A stretch of DNA of 39,886 nucleotides from Lachnospiraceae bacterium (GTDB lineage: Bacteria > Bacillota > Clostridia > Lachnospirales > Lachnospiraceae): positions 1 to 39,886 of the forward strand of contig JAAWNY010000024.1 of the NCBI GenBank assembly GCA_022799175.1. Direction: 5' to 3'. Numbering within the stretch: position 1 is the stretch's first letter; each line of letters begins with the position of its first letter. Under the pieces are notes generated by a model. It was not told the origin of the DNA. It saw nothing but the letters and a program-made list of their open reading frames with translations, and made no database searches. Of the stretch, positions 16,714 through 24,898 are shown in pieces. The translations under genes were made by a program, and so were the position numbers.

Positions 16714-17910
16714 ATGAAAATTTTGGTTGTAAACTGTGGAAGCTCCTCTTTAAAATATCAGCTGATTGATATGGATAATGAGAGCGTAATTGCTAAAGGC
16801 CTCTGTGAGCGAATCGGCATCGAGGGCTCCAAGCTGACCCATCAGCCGGCGGATAAGGATAAATATGTTGTGGAAAGTCCCATGCCGGATCACAAGGTGG
16901 CCATCCAGATGGTTATGGATGCGCTGCAGGACAAGGAACACGGCGTGATTGCCAGCGTGGATGAAATCTCCGCAATCGGACACCGGGTTCTCCATGGCGG
17001 CACCACCTACAGTGAGTCCATCGTGGTAGATGAAGATGTAAAGAGAGTGATTCGCGAGTGCTTTGATTTGGGACCGCTGCATAACCCGGCCAATCTGATG
17101 GGTATCGAGGCATGCGAGGCTGCTATGCCCGGAAAAGCCAATGTAGCTGTATGGGATACCGGTTTTGGCATGGCTATGCCGGAGAAAGCGTATTTGTATG
17201 CCATTCCCCACGAATACTATGAGAAATATGGCGTCCGCCGATATGGCTTCCATGGGACAAGCCATATGTTCGTCTCCGGTGAGGCGATCAAGTTTGGCGG
17301 CCTGGATCCGGAGAATGCCAAAGTTATTGTCTGCCATCTGGGAAATGGCGCCAGCATTTCGGCGTCCATCGGCGGTAAGTGCGTGGATACCAGCATGGGC
17401 CTGACTCCGCTGGAAGGTCTGATCATGGGAACCAGAAGCGGCGATATCGATCCGGCAGTAGTACAGTATATCTGTAACAAGGAGAATCGTGACGTCAACG
17501 ACGTGCTGAATATCCTGAATAAGAAATCCGGGGTTCTTGGCATGAGCGGCGGTATTTCCAGTGATTTCCGCGATATCGGCGCTGCCAAGGAAGAGGGCAA
17601 CCATCTGGCTGAGGTTGCTCTGGATGCGTTTATCTACCGGGTGGCAAAATATATCGGCGCATATACGGCTGCCATGAACGGCGTGGATGCCATCGCTTTT
17701 ACCGCCGGTGTGGGCGAGAATGATAAAAATGCCAGAAAGGAGATCTGCAGCTATTTGGGTTATCTGGGTGTGAAGATCGACGATGAGGCCAATGATGTGA
17801 GAGGCAAGAACGCAGTGATTTCTGCAGCGGATTCCAAGGTGAAGGTGATGTTGCTTCCGACGAATGAAGAGCTGGCTATTGCCAGAGAGACGAAGAGGCT
17901 GACGGAATAG
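16714..17910 (+). CDS. ackA: Acetate kinase
   Basis: Makes ATP and acetate from acetyl phosphate, the energy-yielding end of fermentation. The 398-residue protein shows family motifs: MKILVVNCGSSSLKYQL at the start, GHRVLHGG, RRYGFHGTSHMFVS, CHLGNGASISA, MGLTPLEGLIMGTRSGDIDP and TAGVGEND. ATG 16714 is chosen over a GTG at 16690 because AAAGGAG lies upstream and homology begins here. It forms an operon with pduL, and a strong hairpin at 18011-18050 ends it. Codon use is biased to GC-ending codons compared with the AT-rich downstream locus, as expected for a highly expressed gene. Confidence 0.97.
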   Translation: MKILVVNCGSSSLKYQLIDMDNESVIAKGLCERIGIEGSKLTHQPADKDKYVVESPMPDHKVAIQMVMDALQDKEHGVIASVDEISAIGHRVLHGGTTYSESIVVDEDVKRVIRECFDLGPLHNPANLMGIEACEAAMPGKANVAVWDTGFGMAMPEKAYLYAIPHEYYEKYGVRRYGFHGTSHMFVSGEAIKFGGLDPENAKVIVCHLGNGASISASIGGKCVDTSMGLTPLEGLIMGTRSGDIDPAVVQYICNKENRDVNDVLNILNKKSGVLGMSGGISSDFRDIGAAKEEGNHLAEVALDAFIYRVAKYIGAYTAAMNGVDAIAFTAGVGENDKNARKEICSYLGYLGVKIDDEANDVRGKNAVISAADSKVKVMLLPTNEELAIARETKRLTE

Positions 17911-18010
17911 AACAGAAAAATAGGATTACAAGAATGAATAGGGGAAAAGGCTACGGCAGTTGATACCGATTTTAGCCCCTGATTTAAAAAGGTGAGAATT
18001 TCATAAAATT

Positions 18011-18050
18011 AGGGGGACAGTGATTCATATCAGTCACTGTCCCCTATTTT
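18011..18050 (+). terminator. Strong hairpin terminator after ackA
   Basis: GGGGACAGTGA (18013-18023) pairs with TCACTGTCCCC (18034-18044), loop 10 nt, then TATTTTT. It lies 100 bases after ackA. The stem is nearly perfect on both strands, so it could also be a dispersed palindromic repeat that has been taken up as a terminator. Confidence 0.8.
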
Positions 18051-18394
18051 TGAGCCATTTATTTTCCGAAAGGGTTCCATTTATTTTTAAAATAAAATCA
18101 GAGATAAATTTCAAAAAAACAGAGACTAGTGCAGCCATCTAGCCTCTGTTCTTTTAATGTGTACTTTTTTATACATGCTTTAATTTACCTAATTCGAAAT
18201 AATTTTACCACTATTCAAACACAAAAGCAATAGATAATCCTATATTTTCTTGTAAAATATGACGGAAAATTTTGTAAAGACATGAATTATCAAAAAGTAC
18301 ACTTTTTAAGAATTTATATCACAAAGGATTGGATCAAACATACATGAACAGGTTTATTTGATTAGGTTTTCAGACAGAACAAGAAGGAAAGGAT
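18051..18394. other. AT-rich non-coding stretch upstream of the TnpB-like gene
   Basis: No gene is supported here. Besides the hairpin at 18119-18149 it contains GTGTACTTTTT (about 18159) and its inverted copy AAAAAGTACAC (about 18295), an 11-bp inverted repeat about 125 bases apart. No good promoter was found for the downstream gene; TTGTAA near 18251 and 18274 are the best -35-like boxes, without a good partner. Confidence 0.5.
18119..18149 (-). terminator. Orphan hairpin with T-tract on the minus strand
   Basis: ACAGAGACTAG (18119-18129) pairs with CTAGCCTCTGT (18139-18149) with one mismatch. On the minus strand the stem runs into TTTTTTTG, a good intrinsic terminator; on the plus strand TCTTTT follows. 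No minus-strand gene is visible within the following few hundred bases, so it may be a relic or serve the plus strand. Confidence 0.5.
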
Positions 18395-19723
18395 ATGACA
18401 TCAGAAACGATATGCAAGATCGTCCGGCAATACAACAAGGTTCCGATTCTGGATGAGGACATGCGTAAGCTGGTGGAGATAGCGGAAGATTATAATAAGA
18501 TAAAGAATTATGTTTATCAGCGTTATAGTGGAATCTGTAGTTTATCAAAGCTTTATCCTGGTTATACGATCCAAAATGAGATGACACACAGCGGATTAAG
18601 GGAACGCCTGGGAACGCCATCGGTATATTTTTATCTTGCAATTTTTGATGCGCTTGGAGATATCAAGAGTCAGTGGTCAGCGACGAAAGCAGCAGTTTTG
18701 AGGTCTGTGAATCGGAATGAAGGACTGGGTGATGAGGAAAAGCATTTCCTGCGCTATCTGCTCAAAGTGAATTTGGTATTGGAGGCGGTATTGAATCATT
18801 CTTCTTTGGAACTGAAAGGAGAGATGGGATTACAGTACGTCCGGCTGGCAAAAACGGTGGATGTTCATAAACTGGAAAATTATCTGCGAAGACAGGTAAG
18901 AAAGTATCATGCAGCACCTCATACGGATTGTGTAAATGGGTTTTCCATTACGGAACGAGCTTATCGCTATCGAGATCATGGGATCTATATTGCTGTAAAA
19001 CAAAAGCGTAAAAGGATTTTTATCCCGTTGACAGACGGCAATAGCTATACGAGGCAGCTGTATATCCGTCTCTTTCCGGAGGAAAAGCGAGTAGAAATAT
19101 TGGTTCCTGTCGATCGGAAAGTGAAAGTGCACTCGGATTATGGTGGACGTGTCGGGATATCCATGGGTATGAGAACGATGATTGTAACGGATCAGGGACA
19201 CTTGTATGGAGAAGAGTTTGGAATGTATCAGGGAAAGCTGTCCTCATGGATTCGCGAGCAAGCTATCGTACATAGTCGTAATAAAGAGGCTAATCCAGGA
19301 AGAAAAAAGTATTATGCCAAGAAGCAGCGATTGGAGGAGCAGCTTCATAGCTATATTAATCAGGAACTGAATCGCTTTCTGCGGGAAGAGAAGCCGGCTG
19401 TTATTTATATTCCCAAGTTTCCGAAGCCGGAGATGGTTAACCGGGGGAAAGCCATCAACCATTATTCATCTATGTGGCAGCGGGGATATATTCGGGAACG
19501 CTTAGCTCTCAAATGCAGAGAGCAATCGATTGAACTGACAGATGTATTCGGGAAAGATATTAGCAGAGAATGCAGTAGCTGCGGGGCAATGGGAATCTGG
19601 AAAGAAAAGAGGTTTTTCTGTTCCAGCTGTGGATATGAGGCGGACGGGAAAGAGAATGCTGCCAGGAATGTCAGAAAGCGGGGAGAAGGGATGGAGCAGC
19701 CGCAGGGGGAGCTGGAAGGATAA
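18395..19723 (+). CDS. TnpB-family (IS605 OrfB) protein, RuvC active site apparently lost
   Basis: A 442-residue protein with TnpB layout: helical N-terminal half, a RuvC-like core from about 250, and a C-terminal zinc ribbon (Cys393, Cys396, Cys409, Cys412) followed by NAARNV. In active TnpB the RuvC-I motif is GIDxG, a Glu follows a beta strand in RuvC-II, and an Asp precedes NAA by two residues. Here these positions read GISMG (Ser256), AVIYIPKF (no acid, 335-342) and KENAA (Lys419), so all three metal ligands look replaced; Asp417 is two residues off. This points to a nuclease-dead, possibly RNA-guided DNA-binding protein rather than a working transposon nuclease. No TnpA is nearby. AAGGAAAGGAT precedes the ATG. 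A frame of over 440 codons without damage argues for selection. Confidence 0.8.
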   Translation: MTSETICKIVRQYNKVPILDEDMRKLVEIAEDYNKIKNYVYQRYSGICSLSKLYPGYTIQNEMTHSGLRERLGTPSVYFYLAIFDALGDIKSQWSATKAAVLRSVNRNEGLGDEEKHFLRYLLKVNLVLEAVLNHSSLELKGEMGLQYVRLAKTVDVHKLENYLRRQVRKYHAAPHTDCVNGFSITERAYRYRDHGIYIAVKQKRKRIFIPLTDGNSYTRQLYIRLFPEEKRVEILVPVDRKVKVHSDYGGRVGISMGMRTMIVTDQGHLYGEEFGMYQGKLSSWIREQAIVHSRNKEANPGRKKYYAKKQRLEEQLHSYINQELNRFLREEKPAVIYIPKFPKPEMVNRGKAINHYSSMWQRGYIRERLALKCREQSIELTDVFGKDISRECSSCGAMGIWKEKRFFCSSCGYEADGKENAARNVRKRGEGMEQPQGELEG

Positions 19724-19843
19724 TTATTATTTTGCAGCAGTTGATCATTGGAACAGTTATCTGGATAAGCAGAGACTCGTCTTTGCTTTACCGAAAGGAA
19801 CAGATGCCTGTTTATGATATAAAAAACAACACGGCATTAGAAG

Positions 19844-19960
19844 GCGGAAAACCGCGTATTGGGTATGCCAGGACCCAGGGAACATGATTTTAATGATTGA
19901 GATGGACTCATGATGTACCAGGGAGCGAAGCAGGAGGAGCTGCATCACCAGAAATGGTGA
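19844..19960 (+). ncRNA. Candidate structured RNA (omega/guide-RNA-like scaffold) downstream of the TnpB-like gene
   Basis: Within the 370-base gap after the TnpB-like stop, four hairpins follow each other: GCGG-AAAA-CCGC (19844-19855), CATGA/TCATG (19883-19912) inside an outer GGTA/TACC, GCAG/CTGC (19930-19943) and TCACCAGAAATGGTGA (19945-19960, 6-bp stem with GAAA loop). TnpB guide RNAs lie at the 3' end of the gene and finish with a scaffold hairpin followed by the guide; by that rule the guide would begin near 19961 (CCAATATGCCTTATTATTTG). No matching target was found in this window by eye. Boundaries and function are inferred. The rest of the gap shows no gene; CCTGT/ACAGG (about 20045-20070) could form another stem. 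Confidence 0.45.
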
Positions 19961-20093
19961 CCAATATGCCTTATTATTTGGATTTAATGTACATCTGACA
20001 GGAAATGAAATATTTTCAGCGGTTTAAGCAGTAGAGTAAGGTATCCTGTCGGAAAGGCGAATAAACAGGGAGAGAAGACGATGAAGAATGTGG

Positions 20094-20597
20094 GATTCCT
20101 ATTCCCTATTACGATAAAAATCCCGATGGGAGCTTTAAGGAGATGCACTACGAGGGAGATCTATATCCAGAATATGTGCCGGTGACCAGTTACCAGGATT
20201 ATGATTTTGCGAAACGGCATCCGGACATGATTTTTATTCATAATCCGTATGATAAATATAATTATGTAACTAGTGTGCATCCATTTTTTATTCTAAAAAT
20301 CTTAAGCAGTTTACAGAACAGTTAATATATATACCATACTTTATTTTAAATGAAATAAGTCCGGATGATAAAAAGGCAGTAGAAGCAATGAAACATTTCT
20401 GTATGGCATCCGGTATTCTTTATGCAGATAAGGTAATTGTACAATCTGAGAATATGAGGCAAATATATATCAACGTTTTGATGGAAGCTACAGGAAAGGA
20501 TCAAACCAGAAAGAAATATTTGGAAGATAAGATATCGGGGCTTGGATCGCCGAAAATTGATAAAGTTTTATCATCAAAAAAAGAAGATTATATTTAA
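20094..20597 (+). pseudogene. Truncated, frameshifted copy of the 24858-26228 gene
   Basis: Translation from about 20082 in one frame gives a segment beginning [19 protein letters not shown] and reading on to [17 protein letters not shown], closely matching the middle of the intact gene downstream. A frameshift in the run of Ts near 20285-20292 breaks it (the local frame then ends ILKILSSLQNS), and the match resumes in another frame from about 20322 to KVLSSKKEDYI and stop at 20597. About 140 residues at the N-terminal side and 150 at the C-terminal side are missing. It directly abuts the putative RNA region upstream and the glycosyltransferase downstream, so it marks a past duplication or recombination joint. 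Two short open frames (20143-20325, 20388-20597) are parts of it. Confidence 0.85.
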
Positions 20598-20617
20598 TAA
20601 TGAAGGAATGGAATATT

Positions 20618-21988
20618 ATGCAGCAAAAAGTATTGCTTGTATGTAATTATTTTGCTCCAGATCATACGATTGCAGCTGTACGGACCAGTAAGATAGCAAA
20701 ATATCTGAAGGAAAACGGTTATGAAATAGAAGTCCTTACAGAAAAGAAAATGGGGGAAGAGGATACCCTTCTGAAAAATGATGTAAAAGGAATCCGCATT
20801 CATTATGCGGAAAATTCCTCAAAGTATATTCGGTTTTTTCAATTTTATGAGGACATGATAAAGCCTTATAAAAAAAGAAGATTTGATAATTTAGAAAACA
20901 GAAAAAGGCGGAATCCTAAAACAGGTAATATAGAATTTTATCCATTTGAGACGGCATATCCTATTATAGGGAGCATGGATTATATCGTAGGTCAAATCAA
21001 ACAGATTGATTTGTTTGAAAATATAAAAGGGCAATTGCTGCAAGGCAAGAAATTTGATTATATTATTACTTCTTATGGGGACTCTTTTTGCTATTTCGTC
21101 GGGAAATATTTCCATAAGCATCATAAAAAGATTATATGGATATTTGATATCAGAGACAGTATCTATCGTTATAAATTTACGCCGGATTATGTGAGCTGGA
21201 TACCGAAACGATATGAAAAGTACATATGGAAAAATGCAGATGGTATTACAGGTGTATCAAAGGGGATTTGCAAAAGAGTGCCCGGGAGATTTCGGAAAAA
21301 GGTTTATTGCCTGACAAATGGGTTTGATAAAACAGACCGGAAAAATCTGAAAACAGACCGGATAGGTTCTTCTAAAATGATTTTTTCCTATACGGGATCG
21401 ATGTATGGCGGATTATGTGATTTGTCAGTTTTTTTTGAGGCAATGGGGGATTTGATTCGAAAAAAAGAGATTGACAGCCAGAATATAGAATTTCATTTTG
21501 CAGGAAATGAATCTGCCTTTCAGATATTTAAAAGTCAGGCAGAAATATCCGGATTGGGCGATCATTGTGTGACACACGGAAGATTATCAAGACAGGATGC
21601 TTTGGAATTGCAGCAACAGTCAGACATATTATTGATTGCTTCTTATGATTTTCAACATAATGAAGGCGGTGTGATAACGGGAAAAGCATTGGAATATATG
21701 GCAGCGGGGCGGTCGGTGGTTGCTGTGATTATGGGGGATATTGAACATAGTGAGCTGGCAGATATTATAAGAAAAACAAATGTTGGATTTGCCTATGAGG
21801 ATTACAACGGTAGCACAGATTATGAAAAATTATGTGAATATCTAAAAAAACAATATCAAAGATTTACCGAATCAGGGAAAATAGAATATTCACCAAATGG
21901 AGAAGAAATCATGAAATATGATTATCAATATTTGTGCAAGCGGTTAATCAGAATTATGAATCAGGTAAAGAGAGGAAAGAAAAGATGA
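20618..21988 (+). CDS. GT-B glycosyltransferase (family 4-like)
   Basis: A 456-residue cytosolic glycosyltransferase. The N-terminal domain starts VLLVCNYFAPDHTIAAVRTSKIAKYLKENGYEIEVLT, the acceptor-side pattern of GT4 enzymes, and the C-terminal domain has FSYTGSMYGG, ALELQQQSDILLIASYDF and GGVITGKALEYMAAGRSVVAVI, the donor-binding region. Donor sugar and linkage cannot be read from the sequence. ATG 20618 is preferred to 20600 because AAGGA lies 10 bases before it and nothing suitable precedes 20600. Its stop overlaps the start of the next gene (ATGA), so the two are coupled. Confidence 0.88.
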   Translation: MQQKVLLVCNYFAPDHTIAAVRTSKIAKYLKENGYEIEVLTEKKMGEEDTLLKNDVKGIRIHYAENSSKYIRFFQFYEDMIKPYKKRRFDNLENRKRRNPKTGNIEFYPFETAYPIIGSMDYIVGQIKQIDLFENIKGQLLQGKKFDYIITSYGDSFCYFVGKYFHKHHKKIIWIFDIRDSIYRYKFTPDYVSWIPKRYEKYIWKNADGITGVSKGICKRVPGRFRKKVYCLTNGFDKTDRKNLKTDRIGSSKMIFSYTGSMYGGLCDLSVFFEAMGDLIRKKEIDSQNIEFHFAGNESAFQIFKSQAEISGLGDHCVTHGRLSRQDALELQQQSDILLIASYDFQHNEGGVITGKALEYMAAGRSVVAVIMGDIEHSELADIIRKTNVGFAYEDYNGSTDYEKLCEYLKKQYQRFTESGKIEYSPNGEEIMKYDYQYLCKRLIRIMNQVKRGKKR

Positions 21989-23058
21989 AATATGTGTTAA
22001 TTGGCTGCGGAAGGATATCACCCAATCATATTGCAGCAGCAAAAAATAATGGACTTGAAATTGTAGCAATATGTGATATCGATCCGGCATGTATGGAGGA
22101 TAAAGCATTAAAATTCAAGCTGGGAGAGGAAGTAAAGAAATATACGGATTACAGGGAAATGATTGAAACAGAAAAGCCGGAATTGGCAGCAATCTGTACA
22201 GAGAGCGGCAAGCATGCATCGATTGCTTTGGATTGTATTGCCCATGGGGTTAACTGTATCATAGAAAAGCCAATGGCATTATCCATCCGGGATGCGGATG
22301 CCATTATCGCTGCTGCGGTTAAGCATCATGTGAAAGTCAGTGCCTGTCACCAAAACCGGTTCAATAAATCCGTGCAGATCATCAGAGAAGCCATCGATAT
22401 GAACCGTTTTGGCCGGTTGTTTTACGGGACAGCCCATGTACGGTGGTGTCGGGATCATGAATATTATGACAGAGCCTCCTGGCGAGGGACATGGGCGCAG
22501 GACGGAGGTGCTCTTATGAACCAGTGTATTCATAATATCGATTTGCTGCGCTGGATGATGGGGAGTGAAATTGAAGAAGTCGTTGGCATGACCGATAAAT
22601 TAAATCACAGCTATATAGAAGCGGAGGATCTGGGGATTGCCCTGATAAAATTTAAAAACGGCAGCTATGGAATCGTGGAAGGGACCACGGATATCTATCC
22701 GAAAAATCTGGAAGAGACTTTATATATATTTGGGGAAAAAGGAACAGTAAAGGCAGGGGGCCAGTCGGTGAATGTGATTGAAGAATGGAGATTTGCCGAT
22801 TTGCTGGATGATCCGGAAGAAGTAAAAAAGAAGTTCCATGAAAATCCGCCGAACGTTTATGGCTATGGGCACACGCCGCTTTATACGGATATGATCCATG
22901 CGATTAAGAATGACAGGCAGCCATATATTACGGCGATGGACGGGAAAAAGGCATTGGAGCTGGTATTGGCAATTTATAAATCGGCGGCAGAAGGAATCCG
23001 TGTCAAATTCCCTCTTGTGGACTGTGCTTCCACAGATTTTACCGGGCGGTTTCAGTAA
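21985..23058 (+). CDS. wbpB: Gfo/Idh/MocA oxidoreductase, WbpB/WlbA-like
   Basis: A 357-residue NAD-dependent dehydrogenase. The Rossmann start MKYVLIGCGRISPNHIAAAK, the EKP motif (Glu94-Pro96) and SWRGTWAQDGGALMNQCIHNIDLLRWMMG match enzymes that oxidise the 3-OH of UDP-N-acetylglucosaminuronic acid. The following aminotransferase and acetyltransferase are the next two steps of the same pathway (WbpB-WbpE-WbpD in Pseudomonas, WlbA-WlbC-WlbB in Bordetella), which strongly supports this role. The ATG overlaps the previous stop and has GAGGAAAG upstream. A gap of 86 bases follows, with a 25-codon open frame starting MKRIFDI that resembles the beginning of sugar-phosphate transferases. Confidence 0.88.
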   Translation: MKYVLIGCGRISPNHIAAAKNNGLEIVAICDIDPACMEDKALKFKLGEEVKKYTDYREMIETEKPELAAICTESGKHASIALDCIAHGVNCIIEKPMALSIRDADAIIAAAVKHHVKVSACHQNRFNKSVQIIREAIDMNRFGRLFYGTAHVRWCRDHEYYDRASWRGTWAQDGGALMNQCIHNIDLLRWMMGSEIEEVVGMTDKLNHSYIEAEDLGIALIKFKNGSYGIVEGTTDIYPKNLEETLYIFGEKGTVKAGGQSVNVIEEWRFADLLDDPEEVKKKFHENPPNVYGYGHTPLYTDMIHAIKNDRQPYITAMDGKKALELVLAIYKSAAEGIRVKFPLVDCASTDFTGRFQ

Positions 23059-23144
23059 GTATTATGGGATGCCTCAAGCACCGTCATGAAAAGGATATTC
23101 GATATCTGCCGGCGGTTTTTTGGGGAGAAAAGAGGGAATGAGCA

Positions 23145-24275
23145 ATGGAATTCCGTGATTTAAAAAGGCAGTACCAATATTTAAAAAGCGAAATGGATAT
23201 GGCTTTGCAGGAAGTAATTGAAAATACGAATTTTATTCACGGACGCCAGGTAGCAGAACTCGAGAAGCAATTGGCAGAATATGTGGGGACGAAGCACTGC
23301 ATTGCCTGTGCCAATGGCACCGACGCCCTGCAGCTGGCATTGATGACATGGAATATCGGGCAGGGAGATGCCGTATTTGTACCGGATTTTACCTTTTTTT
23401 CAAGCGGGGAAGTGGTATCCGCCGTAGGGGCGGTTCCTGTATTTGTAGATGTGGATCCAGATACCTGTAATATAGATATGGATTCTTTGGAACATATGAT
23501 TGAGAAGACCATAGAAAAGGGGGCATTGACGCCGAAAGCAATTATAGCCGTCGATTTGTTCGGCCAACCGGCAGATTATGTCAAAATCAAGAAAATTGCC
23601 GAAAAATATCAGCTGCTGATTTTAGAAGATGCAGCTCAGGGATTTGGCGGGAAAATAGGGGAAGAGAAAGCCTGTTCTTTCGGCTCAATCGCAACTACCA
23701 GCTTTTTTCCGGCAAAGCCTTTGGGATGCTATGGAGATGGTGGCGCTATTTTTACCAACAATGACGAATGGGCGGATTTACTGAAGTCATATCGAATACA
23801 TGGAAAAGGAAGTTCCAAATATGACAATATCCGGATTGGGATGAATTCTCGATTAGATACCTTACAGGCAGCCGTGCTTTTGGCCAAGTTTCCTGTTTTT
23901 GCCGAAAAGGAACTGATATGGGAGCAGGAGATTGCTGCCCGGTATACGGAGCTGTTAAAAGGGATTGTCAAGACGCCGGTTGTAAAAGAAAGCTTTTATT
24001 CCAGCTGGGCTCAATATACCATTCAGCTGCCTGATAAAAATCATCGGGATGGTTTGCAGGAATATTTGAAGAAGCAGGGAATCCCGAGCGCTGTATATTA
24101 TCAAAAGCCGATGCATCGGCAGAGAGCGTTTGATAATTGCTTCTATGATGACGACGATTATCCGGTCACCAACCGGTTATCGGAGATTGTACTGTCGCTG
24201 CCTTTTCATCCGTATATGAAGGAAGAGGAAATACGGCTTGTTGCGGGTGCGGTAGGGCGATATATGGGAAGGTAA
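23145..24275 (+). CDS. wbpE: DegT/DnrJ/EryC1 aminotransferase, WbpE/WlbC-like
   Basis: A 376-residue PLP-dependent sugar aminotransferase expected to convert the 3-keto sugar made by the preceding enzyme to the 3-amino sugar with glutamate. Motifs: [35 protein letters not shown] at the start, [12 protein letters not shown] (Asp162) for the PLP ring nitrogen, and [15 protein letters not shown] with Lys191 as the Schiff-base lysine. [12 protein letters not shown] and [14 protein letters not shown] are family-typical. It is 86 bases after the dehydrogenase and 53 before the acetyltransferase, all in one direction. Specificity is inferred from neighbours. Confidence 0.9.
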   Translation: MEFRDLKRQYQYLKSEMDMALQEVIENTNFIHGRQVAELEKQLAEYVGTKHCIACANGTDALQLALMTWNIGQGDAVFVPDFTFFSSGEVVSAVGAVPVFVDVDPDTCNIDMDSLEHMIEKTIEKGALTPKAIIAVDLFGQPADYVKIKKIAEKYQLLILEDAAQGFGGKIGEEKACSFGSIATTSFFPAKPLGCYGDGGAIFTNNDEWADLLKSYRIHGKGSSKYDNIRIGMNSRLDTLQAAVLLAKFPVFAEKELIWEQEIAARYTELLKGIVKTPVVKESFYSSWAQYTIQLPDKNHRDGLQEYLKKQGIPSAVYYQKPMHRQRAFDNCFYDDDDYPVTNRLSEIVLSLPFHPYMKEEEIRLVAGAVGRYMGR

Positions 24276-24328
24276 GGCTTAAGAATTCTGACAGAGAAAA
24301 ACAGAGGAATGAAATCAAGGAAAACATA

Positions 24329-24898
24329 ATGGAATATTTTGTACATGAAAGCAGTTATATTGATGAAAATGTAGAGATAGGAAAAGGAACAAGAATATGG
24401 CATTTCTGCCATATTCAAAAGGGGGCCAGGATTGGAGAAGATTGTTCTTTCGGCCAGAATGTAAATGTATCCTGCAACGTAAAAATCGGGAATGGGGTAA
24501 AGGTTCAGAATAATGTTTCTATCTATGAAGGGGTGGAACTGGAGGATTATGTGTTTTGCGGGCCGTCCATGGTATTTACTAATGATTTAACTCCGAGGGC
24601 AAAATATCCGAAAGGAAATACGGGTTATAAAAAAACATTGGTTAAAGAAGGAGCAAGTATCGGTGCAAATGCAACCATTGTATGCGGTCATACCATAGGA
24701 CGTTGGGCGATGATAGCTGCTGGTGCAGTGGTAACAAGGGATGTGCCGGATTATGCATTGATGGCGGGGGTTCCGGCAAGGCAAATCGGTTGGGTGGATG
24801 AGCGTGGAAACAAATTGAAGGCAGAAAAAGTTCGTTTTGGACAGGGAGGCAACGATAGTGGAGAGGTGCAGGAAAAAAGACATATTGAAATTAATTAA
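24329..24898 (+). CDS. wbpD: UDP-sugar N-acetyltransferase, WbpD/WlbB-like
   Basis: A 189-residue left-handed beta-helix acetyltransferase with hexapeptide repeats ([31 protein letters not shown]) and [20 protein letters not shown], typical of WbpD enzymes that acetylate the 3-amino group to give UDP-2,3-diacetamido-2,3-dideoxy-glucuronic acid. AAGGA is near the ATG. Its last 41 bases overlap the start of the next gene. Confidence 0.9.
   Translation: MEYFVHESSYIDENVEIGKGTRIWHFCHIQKGARIGEDCSFGQNVNVSCNVKIGNGVKVQNNVSIYEGVELEDYVFCGPSMVFTNDLTPRAKYPKGNTGYKKTLVKEGASIGANATIVCGHTIGRWAMIAAGAVVTRDVPDYALMAGVPARQIGWVDERGNKLKAEKVRFGQGGNDSGEVQEKRHIEIN

Noticed and set aside
16750..17604. Long minus-strand open frame inside ackA (284 codons)
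   Set aside because: It is the antisense of a highly biased, well-recognised acetate kinase gene; no ribosome site or domain.
18001..18310. CRISPR-like or tandem repeat array before the TnpB-like gene
   Set aside because: Only single palindromes and one separated inverted repeat are present; no regularly spaced direct repeats.
18354..18641. Minus-strand open frame that could use the orphan terminator at 18119
   Set aside because: It lies opposite the start of the TnpB-like gene, has no ribosome site and no recognisable domain.
18395..19723. Complete IS605/IS200-type insertion sequence
   Set aside because: No TnpA gene or clear left and right end hairpins were found, and the nuclease residues appear lost, so only the gene is annotated.
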